From JBCDCU01 sp039180865 (GTDB lineage Bacteria > Pseudomonadota > Alphaproteobacteria > Rhizobiales > JACESI01), in assembly GCA_039180865.1 (NCBI GenBank), contig JBCDCZ010000003.1, forward strand, positions 3,296 to 67,295: a DNA stretch of 64,000 nt, given 5' to 3'. The translations under genes and the position numbers were made by a program. Numbering within the stretch: the first letter of the stretch is position 1; every line of letters starts with the position of its first letter. The notes under the pieces were generated by a model. That model was not told where the DNA came from, made no database searches, and saw nothing but the letters and a program-made list of their open reading frames with translations. Positions 1-8,684 of this stretch are shown here, piece after piece.

Positions 1-133
1 CGGAAATCGAAAAAATCCTCACCGCAAGCAGCACAGCGCCTGCGACCCAATAACGAAGCCGACCAAATAGACTTGTCCCGGATCGCAACCGTCGCGGTCC
101 CGGATACGACCCGATAAAAAGTGACTGACCACT
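1..133. other. left edge, no gene assigned
   Basis: No complete gene is seen. One minus-strand frame is open to the edge and reads like a hydrophobic N-terminus, so a divergent gene may begin here, but there is no ATG and no convincing ribosome site. Confidence 0.3.
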
Positions 134-1228
134 ATGTCCCACCCTCTTTGCGGCGCTGATCTCAAGACCCTGAGCGCCGTGTTTTCCTACGGCGGTTGGC
201 CCGCGAAAGGAAAAGTCGCAACGACAGCCGGTATCTGGGGAGCCGCTCTCGCACGCGCGCCCTTATCCGGTCTTGAGCGGCTGACCTATGAATACCGGCT
301 ACCGAAAGCCGAGGACCTGCCCCCACCTATCTTTATTCTCGGCCATTGGAGAAGCGGAACGACCCATCTCTACAATGTGATGGTCAAGTCGAACGCGTTT
401 TCCTACGTCGACCCAATCGCGACCGGCATTCCGTGGGACGTCCTCGGTATCGCGAGGATCTTTCGCCCGCTTCTTGAGCGCACAATCCCGCGCGACCGCT
501 ATATCGACAACATCCCGGTCACACCGGATGCGCCGCAGGAAGACGAAATTGCCCTTGCCTCGATGACCCCGGTCTCGTTTTATCACGCCATCTATTTTCC
601 TTCCGTTTTTCAGAAGCAGTTACGCCGCGGTCTCTTTCTGGAAGGGTTGACTGCTAGAGAACGCGAAAGCCGCAAATTTGCCTTCAGCCATTTCCTGAGA
701 AAACTCGCCTATCGCGACGGCAAACAGCTTCTCATCAAGAATCCGGTCTATACGGGATGTCCGGACTTCGTTCGCGAAGTCTTCCCACACGCGAAATTCA
801 TCCACATCCACAGGAATCCCTTCGAGGTCTATCTCTCGATGCGGAACTTCTATCAAAAGCTCCTTCCGGTCTTCGCACTTCAGAACTTCGACCATGTCGA
901 CATCGACGAAACGGTGCTTGCGACATACGACTCCATGATGCGGCGCTTCGAGGCAGAAACCGCTGACCTTAAAGCCCCCGATTTCGTCGAAGTCGGCTAT
1001 GACACGTTGAGTCAGGACCCACTTGGTACGCTCAAAACCATTTATGAAACCCTCGATCTTGCTGGGTTTGACGAAGCGGAGACAGCTTTCCGCGATTATC
1101 TCGGCTCGGTTCAATCCTACAAGAAAAATGTCTTTAAGGGATCGCCGGAAATGGCAAACAAGGTGGCCGAGCGATGCAAACCCTTCATTGAGAAGTGGGG
1201 CTATCAGATGCCGGAACTCGCCGGATGA
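134..1228 (+). CDS. sulfotransferase family protein
   Basis: This is a PAPS-dependent sulfotransferase-like protein of 364 aa. The N-terminal third carries the 5'-phosphosulfate loop HWRSGTTHL (about residues 71-79), and IHRNPFEVYLS (about 225-235) matches the 3'-phosphate binding segment, both typical of the Sulfotransfer_3 type. It would move a sulfuryl group from PAPS to a hydroxyl or amine; the acceptor cannot be read from the sequence. Its stop overlaps the ATG of the next gene (ATGA), and that gene is followed closely by hpnA, so it is probably co-transcribed with hopanoid genes. A hopanoid or lipid acceptor is an inference from position only. Confidence 0.8.
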   Translation: MSHPLCGADLKTLSAVFSYGGWPAKGKVATTAGIWGAALARAPLSGLERLTYEYRLPKAEDLPPPIFILGHWRSGTTHLYNVMVKSNAFSYVDPIATGIPWDVLGIARIFRPLLERTIPRDRYIDNIPVTPDAPQEDEIALASMTPVSFYHAIYFPSVFQKQLRRGLFLEGLTARERESRKFAFSHFLRKLAYRDGKQLLIKNPVYTGCPDFVREVFPHAKFIHIHRNPFEVYLSMRNFYQKLLPVFALQNFDHVDIDETVLATYDSMMRRFEAETADLKAPDFVEVGYDTLSQDPLGTLKTIYETLDLAGFDEAETAFRDYLGSVQSYKKNVFKGSPEMANKVAERCKPFIEKWGYQMPELAG

Positions 1229-2361
1229 GAAACATGCGGGCCGTCCTTATCTTCGCTCCGCTTTATCTCGCTGCCTGCTCCGACGCGCCCGTCCCGGTTG
1301 TCTATCAGCACGACCAGTGCCATCGACTTAAACTTTTAGACGCCGCAAACGGGACAAGCATTCGCGGTGCGGAAGATATTGCGAGCCTCCCAGGAGGGGA
1401 TTTGCTCATCTCAGCCTATGACAGGCGGATGAAGGATGACGACGGCAAACCGCCCGAAGGCGGGGTCTATTTTTTATCAAAGCGCGACCTTGATCGAGAC
1501 GAGGCGACAGTCACCCCTATTCTTACTCCGCGCGAGGGTGGATTACGCCCACACGGCATCGCGGTCCACCCCGTCGACAAAGAGACGGCCCGGATCGCAG
1601 TCGTCAACAGAGCATGGGTGTCATCTGGAGATGGTAAACCAAGCGAAGAGCCGGAAATTCTGACTTTCACCTTCAGGCTACCGGAGCGCGAAGCCGGACC
1701 CGTTTTTGCACTATCCGACGACAGATTCTGCCGGGCAAACGACCTGGCCTTCCGTGATGAAGACACGCTTGAGATGACAATAGACCGTAACGCGTGTTCC
1801 GGGTTTGCAAGCTTTTACGAGAATGTCCTGCGGCAGGAAAAAGGACGAATCCTGACGCTGGACCTATCAGACAATGCCGCGAACGTTGTTGGCACGCTCG
1901 ACAACACCCTCGCCTTTCCGAACGGCATTGGAACAAAAAGCTTATCGTGGGAAGGAACGGAAGAAGATCAGTACGTTGCCGTTGCAGAAACACGCGGCAA
2001 CCGGATCCGTTTTTATCCTTTCGCAGATGATCCCGAAGGACGTTGGGATCCGGTCACCCTCCCCGGCAGCCCTGATAACATTACGGTCGGCAAACCTGGG
2101 CTTATTCTGGCTGCCCTTCATCCCAATCTCGTCACCCTTGCGCTATACCGATACGACTGGCCTTTCTTTGAAACGGCACCCTCACGGATCGTGAAAATCA
2201 CAGGGACTCAGGTTCTGACTTTGTTTGACGACCCAAGCGGTGAGGTCTTTTCTGCAGCCTCAGTGGCCGTACAGACATTCGGCAAGCTGGTGATTGGAAG
2301 CGTCGGTGACGAAGGGCTTCTGGTTTGCGGCGTTAATCGGCGCACCACACAATCGAGCTGA
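1225..2361 (+). CDS. SMP-30/arylesterase-like lipoprotein
   Basis: This predicted lipoprotein has a short signal peptide ending in the lipobox LAAC near residue 18, followed by a beta-propeller-like body. The segments PHGIAVHP, CRANDLAF and FPNGIG are the periodic motifs seen in paraoxonase/strictosidine synthase/gluconolactonase propellers, suggesting a calcium-dependent esterase or lactonase anchored in the envelope. The start at the ATGA overlap with the sulfotransferase is preferred over an in-frame ATG 30 nt upstream, because it places the signal peptide at the N-terminus. The substrate is unknown. It lies 25 nt upstream of hpnA in the same direction. Confidence 0.7.
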   Translation: MRNMRAVLIFAPLYLAACSDAPVPVVYQHDQCHRLKLLDAANGTSIRGAEDIASLPGGDLLISAYDRRMKDDDGKPPEGGVYFLSKRDLDRDEATVTPILTPREGGLRPHGIAVHPVDKETARIAVVNRAWVSSGDGKPSEEPEILTFTFRLPEREAGPVFALSDDRFCRANDLAFRDEDTLEMTIDRNACSGFASFYENVLRQEKGRILTLDLSDNAANVVGTLDNTLAFPNGIGTKSLSWEGTEEDQYVAVAETRGNRIRFYPFADDPEGRWDPVTLPGSPDNITVGKPGLILAALHPNLVTLALYRYDWPFFETAPSRIVKITGTQVLTLFDDPSGEVFSAASVAVQTFGKLVIGSVGDEGLLVCGVNRRTTQSS

Positions 2362-2386
2362 GGATGAGAATGAGCGGAGAAATACA

Positions 2387-3463
2387 GTGAGCGAAACCGT
2401 TCTTGTCACAGGAGCAGACGGCTTTGTCGGCCGCCATCTCGTGAGGCTGCTCGCCGAAAAAGGGAATGTCGTAATCGCCCTTGATCGCGGCTTTCGCAAA
2501 GCACCTGCAAACTGGCCGCGCGCGCGGGTGGAGCCTGTTGAAGCCGACATCATGAATGGCCCCGCCATCGAAGCAATCATGGAAGGCGTGGACACCGTCT
2601 ATCACCTTGCCGCCTACACGGGTCTTTGGGCGCGGGACAAGCGTGTTTATCACGCGGTCAATGTGGAAGGGACCCATCTCGTCCTGAAAGCGGCAATCAA
2701 AAACCGTGTTCGCCGTTTCGTTTACTGCTCAAGCTTCGTCACGCTCATTTCGGGACGCCGAAAAATCGTCCGCCCTGTCGACGAGACGGCACGCCCGGAT
2801 CCATCTCACCTTTTCGGCGATTACGCGCAGTCGAAGGCGCGCGCAGAAGAACTTGTCTTACGCGCAAGTTCTGAAATCGAGGCCGTTGTCGTCATGCCCT
2901 CTGCACCGCTCGGCCCAGGGGATCACAACCTCACCGCACCGACAGCCCTCGTGCGTGACCTCGCCAACGGCAACATCCCCGCCACCATCAAACAATTCAT
3001 CAACTTCGTGGATGTCCGCGAACTGGTACGCGGTATCGCGAGCGCGGCTGAAAAAGGAAAATCCGGCGAACGCTATTTGCTCGCGGGAGAGAACATCCCC
3101 ATGCAAACATTTCTCGAGAAGATGGAAGAAGCAACTGGGCTCCCGATGCCGAAGCGACGGATCTCATGGCGGATTGCAGCCTTCGCCACCCTGCTTGAAG
3201 AGATGTTTGTCTCACGGTTTACCGGGCGCCCGCCAAAGGGTCCACATGCGGGTGTCCTGATGGCCGGAAGAAGGCTCATCTTCAAGGCTGACAAAGCGGA
3301 AAGCGAACTCGACTTTGCCGTCAAACCGATCGATCACGCCCTTCACGCGACGCTTCTGTGGTTGCAGAAATACGGCCACTTAAAGCGGTCCGTGCCGCGT
3401 CTCGAAGAAGCGCTGAAAAAGGCCGAAGGCAAAGCAAACAATCCTGTTCAGAAACCGGCTTGA
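2387..3463 (+). CDS. hpnA: hopanoid-associated sugar epimerase HpnA
   Basis: This NAD(P)-dependent extended SDR of 358 aa has the N-terminal Rossmann motif GADGFVGRHL (residues 8-17) and a catalytic YAQSK near residue 146. It fits the HpnA family, found at the head of hpn clusters and thought to act on the sugar part of composite hopanoids or another intermediate; its exact reaction is not firmly settled. The GTG start is chosen because GGAG lies 8 nt upstream and the protein then begins directly at the Rossmann fold; a longer reading frame starts inside the preceding gene. It ends 3 nt from the convergent hpnB stop. Confidence 0.85.
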   Translation: MSETVLVTGADGFVGRHLVRLLAEKGNVVIALDRGFRKAPANWPRARVEPVEADIMNGPAIEAIMEGVDTVYHLAAYTGLWARDKRVYHAVNVEGTHLVLKAAIKNRVRRFVYCSSFVTLISGRRKIVRPVDETARPDPSHLFGDYAQSKARAEELVLRASSEIEAVVVMPSAPLGPGDHNLTAPTALVRDLANGNIPATIKQFINFVDVRELVRGIASAAEKGKSGERYLLAGENIPMQTFLEKMEEATGLPMPKRRISWRIAAFATLLEEMFVSRFTGRPPKGPHAGVLMAGRRLIFKADKAESELDFAVKPIDHALHATLLWLQKYGHLKRSVPRLEEALKKAEGKANNPVQKPA

Positions 3464-3466
3464 ATA

Positions 3467-4624
3467 TCAGGCGTAGGTCCGCCCTTTCCACAAGCCGCCT
3501 TTCCCTCGCCAATGCGCAATCGCCGACGAGACCGTCATCGCAGTGTATAGAATGCCCGACAGAGGCAAGAGCAGCGCCCAATAGAGCGGCTTGCGGTAGA
3601 GCCGCAAGGTTGGCGCGTAGGCGACGATCGCCGCAAACCACGCCCAACTACCAAGCGTGAACGCAAGACCGGAGCCATGAAGGGGCAGCGTGAAAAACGC
3701 GAGCGGCCCGACAAGATAAATCACGAACATACCAAAGACCGTTCCGATAAGCGCAAGCGTTGAAAAGCCGAGTTGAGTGAACGCGGTGCGGGACACCATT
3801 TTCCAGATCGTTTCGAGCGCGCGATTGTCGCGCAACGACTGCACCCCGTAGTCGAAGCCCAAGAAAATCGCCCGGCGCTCACGTCCCCCAAGCTTCAAAC
3901 GTTCGGCAAGCGAACAATCGTCAATCAATGTGTTTCGGACACTTTCAACACCACCAATTTCACGAAGCCGCATTCGTTCCACCAGCATGCATCCGCCCGC
4001 TGCGCCAGCCACTTTCCGTCTTGAATCATTGGTTGAAGGAAATGGATAAAGCTTCTGAAAGAAATAGATAAAAGCCGGAATAAGTAAACCGCCCCAGAAG
4101 CCTCCCGCATCGAGCTTCGCCATTACGGATACGAGGGCTCGATCATTCTGATAAGCCTCATAGACCAACCGTTGCAGCACATCGGGGGCGTGAACAATAT
4201 CGGCATCCGTCAAGAGCACATATGACGCGTTCGGCTCGAGAGTTTCGGCAGCGTTCAGACCCGTATTGACCGCCCACAATTTGCCGGACCACCCTTCCGG
4301 CAATGGCTTTCCGTCGATAACGTGAAGGGTTCGCGTTGCCCCCAGTCCAGCCTCGCGGGCAAGATCCCCCGTCCCGTCCTCTGATTGATCGTCGACAACG
4401 ATCACCGAGAACCGGCCCGGGTAATCCGTTTTCATATGGGCGGCAACGACGGCGCTAATCGACTCTGCTTCATTGCGTGCGGGGATAACCGCAACGACCT
4501 CGGGCCATTCCTGCAAATCTTCCGCTTCGCCAAGCCGAACATTGGAAAGCCAGAACCAGCCATTGAAAAAAATGAGATAAATCCAGATCGCACAGGACAG
4601 GGCAGTAAGGATGGTCAGGATCAT
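3467..4624 (-). CDS. hpnB: hopene-associated glycosyltransferase HpnB
   Basis: This family-2 glycosyltransferase of 385 aa has an N-terminal membrane helix (residues 1-25), then the GT-A domain with VIPARNE, VDDQSEDGT and the metal-binding DAD of LLTDADIVH. Three or so hydrophobic segments at the C-terminus anchor it in the inner membrane. It belongs to the HpnB family linked to hopanoid gene clusters, and sugar transfer to a hopanoid or related lipid is the expected role. It is transcribed against the other squalene genes and diverges from hpnC across about 150 bp that must hold both promoters. Confidence 0.85.
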   Translation of the reverse strand: MILTILTALSCAIWIYLIFFNGWFWLSNVRLGEAEDLQEWPEVVAVIPARNEAESISAVVAAHMKTDYPGRFSVIVVDDQSEDGTGDLAREAGLGATRTLHVIDGKPLPEGWSGKLWAVNTGLNAAETLEPNASYVLLTDADIVHAPDVLQRLVYEAYQNDRALVSVMAKLDAGGFWGGLLIPAFIYFFQKLYPFPSTNDSRRKVAGAAGGCMLVERMRLREIGGVESVRNTLIDDCSLAERLKLGGRERRAIFLGFDYGVQSLRDNRALETIWKMVSRTAFTQLGFSTLALIGTVFGMFVIYLVGPLAFFTLPLHGSGLAFTLGSWAWFAAIVAYAPTLRLYRKPLYWALLLPLSGILYTAMTVSSAIAHWRGKGGLWKGRTYA

Positions 4625-4773
4625 AAATCGGGTACTCTTCTTGGAATGGCTGAGCGAATGCCGAATACACCAATCCGGATGCGCCCGATATCAACCAGTT
4701 GTCAATGCGGCCTTTCCCAATTAGAGGTGGGTGCAAGGTTTGACACCCTGATATTTGGCATCTGACCGGTACA

Positions 4774-5700
4774 ATGGAACGACACCCTATGTCTCTCGGC
4801 ACCTTTGAACGCCAAGCAACAGAACAGCGCTCCGGTGAAACCGCGCCCGCCGGTGCGATCGAAGCCCCATCAGGCAAAGGCGCAAAGGACGAGAACTTTC
4901 CGGTTGGGTCGCTGCTCATAGAGAAGCGCCTGCGTCCGCATGTGGCAGCCTATTATGCGTTTGCACGCGCCGGCGATGACATCGGCGACGATCCCAATTT
5001 GAAATCAGAAGAAAAGGTACACCGTCTGACTGCGCTCGAAACCGCGCTGACATCACCGGAACAGGCGCTTCCCGGAACCGACAAGGCCGTAGCACTCAAT
5101 GCAAGCCTGACAGAACTTGGCGTATCGCTCGAACGCGGGCGCAAGCTATTGGACGCCTTCCGTCAGGACGCTGTGCAAAGCCGCTATCAGACCTGGGCGG
5201 ACCTCATAGATTATTGTACGAAATCTGCAGATCCTGTTGGGCGGTTCCTGCTTGATATCCATGGAGAAGATCCAGAGGGCTATAAGAATTCAGATGCGCT
5301 ATGTACCGTTCTTCAGATCCTAAATCACCTTCAGGATTGTGGTAAGGACAGGGCTGAACTTGACCGCGTCTATATACCAACCGATTGGCTATCGCAGGAA
5401 GGGCTCGACGTCGCAATCCTGGATGGCAATCACTCGCCAGAGGCGTTTCGGCGGGTTCTCGATCGCTGCCTTGATGGGTGCAATCCCCTCCTGGAATTGT
5501 GCCGCAAACTTCCACCCCGTTTGCAAAGCAGAAGGCTCGCAGCAGAATCGGCGGTCATCGTTTTTCTTGCTCACCGTCTGCATCATCGTCTCAGGAAGGG
5601 CGATCCCCTGGCGCGCCGTGTGAAACTCACAAAATCCGATTTTGCACGTGCTTTTTTCGTTGGGATCGCACGCCTTATCTTCCACGTCAAAATACGATAA
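4774..5700 (+). CDS. hpnC: hydroxysqualene synthase HpnC
   Basis: This is a trans-isoprenyl diphosphate synthase fold protein (squalene/phytoene synthase superfamily) of 308 aa. The first aspartate-rich motif is DDIGDD (about residues 68-73) and the second region reads HLQDCGKDRAELDRVYIP (about 185-202). In the HpnC-D-E route, HpnC converts presqualene diphosphate to hydroxysqualene. The first 45 residues are a low-complexity extension; an in-frame ATG 15 nt downstream is an alternative start. It is followed after 9 nt by hpnD and so is in one operon with hpnD, hpnE and hpnG. Confidence 0.88.
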   Translation: MERHPMSLGTFERQATEQRSGETAPAGAIEAPSGKGAKDENFPVGSLLIEKRLRPHVAAYYAFARAGDDIGDDPNLKSEEKVHRLTALETALTSPEQALPGTDKAVALNASLTELGVSLERGRKLLDAFRQDAVQSRYQTWADLIDYCTKSADPVGRFLLDIHGEDPEGYKNSDALCTVLQILNHLQDCGKDRAELDRVYIPTDWLSQEGLDVAILDGNHSPEAFRRVLDRCLDGCNPLLELCRKLPPRLQSRRLAAESAVIVFLAHRLHHRLRKGDPLARRVKLTKSDFARAFFVGIARLIFHVKIR

Positions 5701-5709
5701 GACGTCCCC

Positions 5710-6657
5710 ATGTCGCTTCAGCATCTTGGACCGCTTGCGCACGCGGACAGCTTTACAGATCCAATGGCTTACGCCAAGCACCTGATGACGCAGTCGGGGT
5801 CCTCCTTCACGCTTGGCATGAAGGCGATGGCAAAACCCCGCCGCGAAGCAATGTTTGCAATTTACGCCTTTTGCAGGGTCGTCGATGATATTGCTGATGA
5901 ACCGGGTGACAGAGCTGAAAAAAAACAGCTTCTCGCTGAGTGGCGGAAAGAGATCCATGCCCTTTTCGACAACAACCCGCAATCCCTCATAGGTCGGGCG
6001 CTGCAAGAGCCGGTCGACCGTTTCCTTTTACCGAAAAAGGAATTCCTTCTGATGATTGAGGGAATGGAAACGGACGTCGATGGGCCCGTTCGTGCGCCCG
6101 GTCTTTACGAGCTCCTCGAATATACCCGCCGGGTTGCTGGGACGGTCGGGATCATGAGCATCAGGATCTTCGGCGTCAGCGATGTTCCGGCACGGGATCG
6201 GTTTGCGCTCAACCTTGCCGATGCTTTCCAACTCACCAATATCTTGCGCGATGTGGAAGAGGACGCTGAGATCGGGAGACTGTATCTTCCAAAAGAAATC
6301 CTTGAAGGACATGGGATCAACTCGGATGATCCGATGACCGTTGCCCAACACAACAATCTACCGGCTGTGTGCCGTGATCTTGGCGTACTTGCGCGCGAGC
6401 GGTTTACGGAATCCCGTCGCGCGTTGAAGGACTTGAAGGGCCAACCAGTACGCTCCGCGCTCCTGATGATGGGCGTCTATGAGACCTATCTCGAGCGCAT
6501 GGAAAAAGCTGATTTCCAGCGCGACCCGACTATCCACACACTTTCAAAATGGCAAAAGCTCGCACTCGGATTGCGTTACGCATTTGCCTTTCCGGATCGT
6601 CCTCTTCCTCCACCGGCTCAACATGTCCAGCCGGTCGCCGAGATCGAACCATCATGA
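5710..6657 (+). CDS. hpnD: presqualene diphosphate synthase HpnD
   Basis: This squalene/phytoene synthase superfamily protein of 315 aa carries the two diagnostic Asp-rich motifs DDIADEP (about residues 59-65) and NILRDVEEDAEIGRLYLP (about 177-194). In the three-enzyme pathway it condenses two farnesyl diphosphates to presqualene diphosphate, which HpnC then uses. Its stop overlaps the start of hpnE (ATGA), indicating translational coupling. The order hpnC-hpnD-hpnE is the usual alphaproteobacterial one. Confidence 0.9.
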   Translation: MSLQHLGPLAHADSFTDPMAYAKHLMTQSGSSFTLGMKAMAKPRREAMFAIYAFCRVVDDIADEPGDRAEKKQLLAEWRKEIHALFDNNPQSLIGRALQEPVDRFLLPKKEFLLMIEGMETDVDGPVRAPGLYELLEYTRRVAGTVGIMSIRIFGVSDVPARDRFALNLADAFQLTNILRDVEEDAEIGRLYLPKEILEGHGINSDDPMTVAQHNNLPAVCRDLGVLARERFTESRRALKDLKGQPVRSALLMMGVYETYLERMEKADFQRDPTIHTLSKWQKLALGLRYAFAFPDRPLPPPAQHVQPVAEIEPS

Positions 6658-7919
6658 CAAGGACCATCCATATCGTCGGCCTTGGTGTTGCCGGTCTAAG
6701 TGCAGCGGTCAGACTCGCTGCGCGTGGTGAGACCCTGCGCCTTTATGAGGGCGCGAAAGTCGCCGGTGGCCGTTGCCGCTCTTTTCACGACGCGAAACTC
6801 GATTGCCTGATCGATAACGGCAATCATCTTCTTTTGTCGGGAAACCGTTCAGCCCTCTCTTACCTTGATCTTCTCGGAGCACGGGATGAACTCGCGATAG
6901 CCGACACAGCCCACTTCCCTTTCGTCGATCTGAAATCAAAAGAACGTTGGTCGGTAACACTCAGTGACGGGCTGATACCCTGGTGGGCATTGAGAAAAAA
7001 AACCAGAATTCCGGGAGTGAAACTCTCAGAATTCGCACCAGCACTGCGGCTGCCATTTACCGGCGATAATGCGACGATTGCAGGACTCACGGGAACGGAT
7101 GGCGCACTTTATGATCGGTTTTGGGAACCGATGACCTGGGCGGTTCTCAACACCACGCCGGAACGGGCAAGCGCGATGCTGATGTGGAATGTCTTTCGGG
7201 AGACGTTCGCAAAAGGAGGCGCTGCCTGCCGCCCGATGATTGCCCGACGCGGTCTGAGTGAAACATTCGTAGATCCCGCACTAACCTATCTGGCCGCAAA
7301 GGGGATTATTCCTGAGTATAACCGTCCGCTCAAAGACCTGACGGTTGTGAACGGCCGCGTGAGCACCCTACACTTTACCGACGAATCGATCGACCTTGCA
7401 TCTGATGACATGCTGTTGCTCGCACTTCCTCGCGCCGCTGCCGCCCGATTTGTCGGTGAAAACCGGGTCCCGTCCGGCGATGCGTGTATCGTGAACGCGC
7501 ATTTCCGACTTGCCGAACCACTACCGCGAGACAGCACCCCGCCCCTGCTCGGGTTACTCAACGCCAAAACACATTGGATCTTCACCCGCAGCGATATTGT
7601 CTCCTTGACGATCAGCGCCGCCGATGCCCTCGGCCTCGACAGGATATCAGAAGATGAACTTCTGCCGGATCTTTGGTCGGAGGTAACGGAAGCACTTGGG
7701 CTTGAAGGCAACTACACCTACACCGCAGGCCGTCTGATCCGGGAACGCCGGGCGACATTCGATCAATCACCCGAAAGCGTCGCATTGCGCCCGCCGTTCC
7801 AAGGCCCACATTCCAACATGATTCTCGCGGGCGACTGGGTCAACACGAAACTTCCTGCAACGATAGAGGGCGCGGTGCGGTCGGGCGAACTTGCCGCCCA
7901 GGAAGTCAGACCGCACTAG
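6654..7919 (+). CDS. hpnE: hydroxysqualene dehydroxylase HpnE
   Basis: This FAD-dependent amine-oxidase-like desaturase family protein of 421 aa has the N-terminal dinucleotide fold VGLGVAGLSAAVRLAARG and a C-terminal FAD contact near AGDWVNTKLPATIEGAVRSG. HpnE reduces hydroxysqualene to squalene, the last step before cyclisation. The ATG inside the hpnD stop is chosen over an upstream in-frame start because it sits four residues before the Rossmann strand. The squalene-hopene cyclase gene that normally follows is absent; the next gene is hpnG. Confidence 0.88.
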   Translation: MTRTIHIVGLGVAGLSAAVRLAARGETLRLYEGAKVAGGRCRSFHDAKLDCLIDNGNHLLLSGNRSALSYLDLLGARDELAIADTAHFPFVDLKSKERWSVTLSDGLIPWWALRKKTRIPGVKLSEFAPALRLPFTGDNATIAGLTGTDGALYDRFWEPMTWAVLNTTPERASAMLMWNVFRETFAKGGAACRPMIARRGLSETFVDPALTYLAAKGIIPEYNRPLKDLTVVNGRVSTLHFTDESIDLASDDMLLLALPRAAAARFVGENRVPSGDACIVNAHFRLAEPLPRDSTPPLLGLLNAKTHWIFTRSDIVSLTISAADALGLDRISEDELLPDLWSEVTEALGLEGNYTYTAGRLIRERRATFDQSPESVALRPPFQGPHSNMILAGDWVNTKLPATIEGAVRSGELAAQEVRPH

Positions 7920-7930
7920 GGCAGACACTC

Positions 7931-8629
7931 ATGAGAAAAATCGGCGTGATTTGCGGGATGCTGGCGGAGATCGAAACCTTCGAACGCGCAGCGAGCGGTC
8001 TGTCATTGCCGAAAGCCACCTTAGATCTCAGGATATCCGGTGCTTCAAGTAAGCGCGCGGCTCGCGAATGTGAAACTCTGTTCAACGGAGGCGCGGAACT
8101 TATCATCAGTTACGGGCTCGCCGGAGCCCTCGACCCGCGCCACAAAGTGGGCGATGTCGTCTATTCCGGCCATGTCGTCACCGCGCTGGATGAATCCTAT
8201 GGCAAACGCCCCGAGCAAACGGCCGAGACCCTGAAGTTGCGTGCAGGCCCGCTATCAACCCAAGCGAGCGTCTGCGGTGTCGATGAAATCCTCTTCGAAC
8301 CGGAAGATAAGGCGAGACTGTTTCGTATGACACGGGCCGGTATTGCCGATATGGAGAGTCATGCTGCAGCCCGCGCGGCAAATCATGCTGGCAAACCGTT
8401 TATCGTCCTGCGCAGCATTTCGGACGGCGCTGAGGATCGGCTTCCCCACTTTGTCGGAAAAGCGCTTGGCGAAGACGGAAAGCCAAGAATTCTTCCCGTT
8501 CTTGCAGGGCTCGCTGCGCATCCCGGGACACTGCCAGCACTTTTGCGTCTTCAGAAAAACACGAAACGTGCGCTGGAGACACTGGAAGCCGAAACGCGGA
8601 AACTTCTCCCGGTTATCCTAGGCGGATAA
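7931..8629 (+). CDS. hpnG: hopanoid phosphorylase/nucleosidase HpnG
   Basis: This protein of 232 aa is of the PNP/MTA phosphorylase fold. It starts IGVICGMLAEIETF and has YGLAGALDP and a DMESHAAA stretch near residue 140 that matches the nucleoside-binding segment of this superfamily. HpnG removes adenine from adenosylhopane on the way to bacteriohopanetetrol-type lipids. It follows hpnE by 11 nt and is convergent with hpnH, the enzyme acting just before it. Confidence 0.85.
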   Translation: MRKIGVICGMLAEIETFERAASGLSLPKATLDLRISGASSKRAARECETLFNGGAELIISYGLAGALDPRHKVGDVVYSGHVVTALDESYGKRPEQTAETLKLRAGPLSTQASVCGVDEILFEPEDKARLFRMTRAGIADMESHAAARAANHAGKPFIVLRSISDGAEDRLPHFVGKALGEDGKPRILPVLAGLAAHPGTLPALLRLQKNTKRALETLEAETRKLLPVILGG

Positions 8630-8684
8630 TCATCCGTCGGAGAGTTCGGGCAAGCTCCGCATAAGATCGCTGTAGCGAAATGCT

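Noticed and set aside
4740..4773. TTGACA and TACAAT upstream of hpnC as a promoter
   Set aside because: The spacing between them is 24 nt, too long for a sigma70 promoter.
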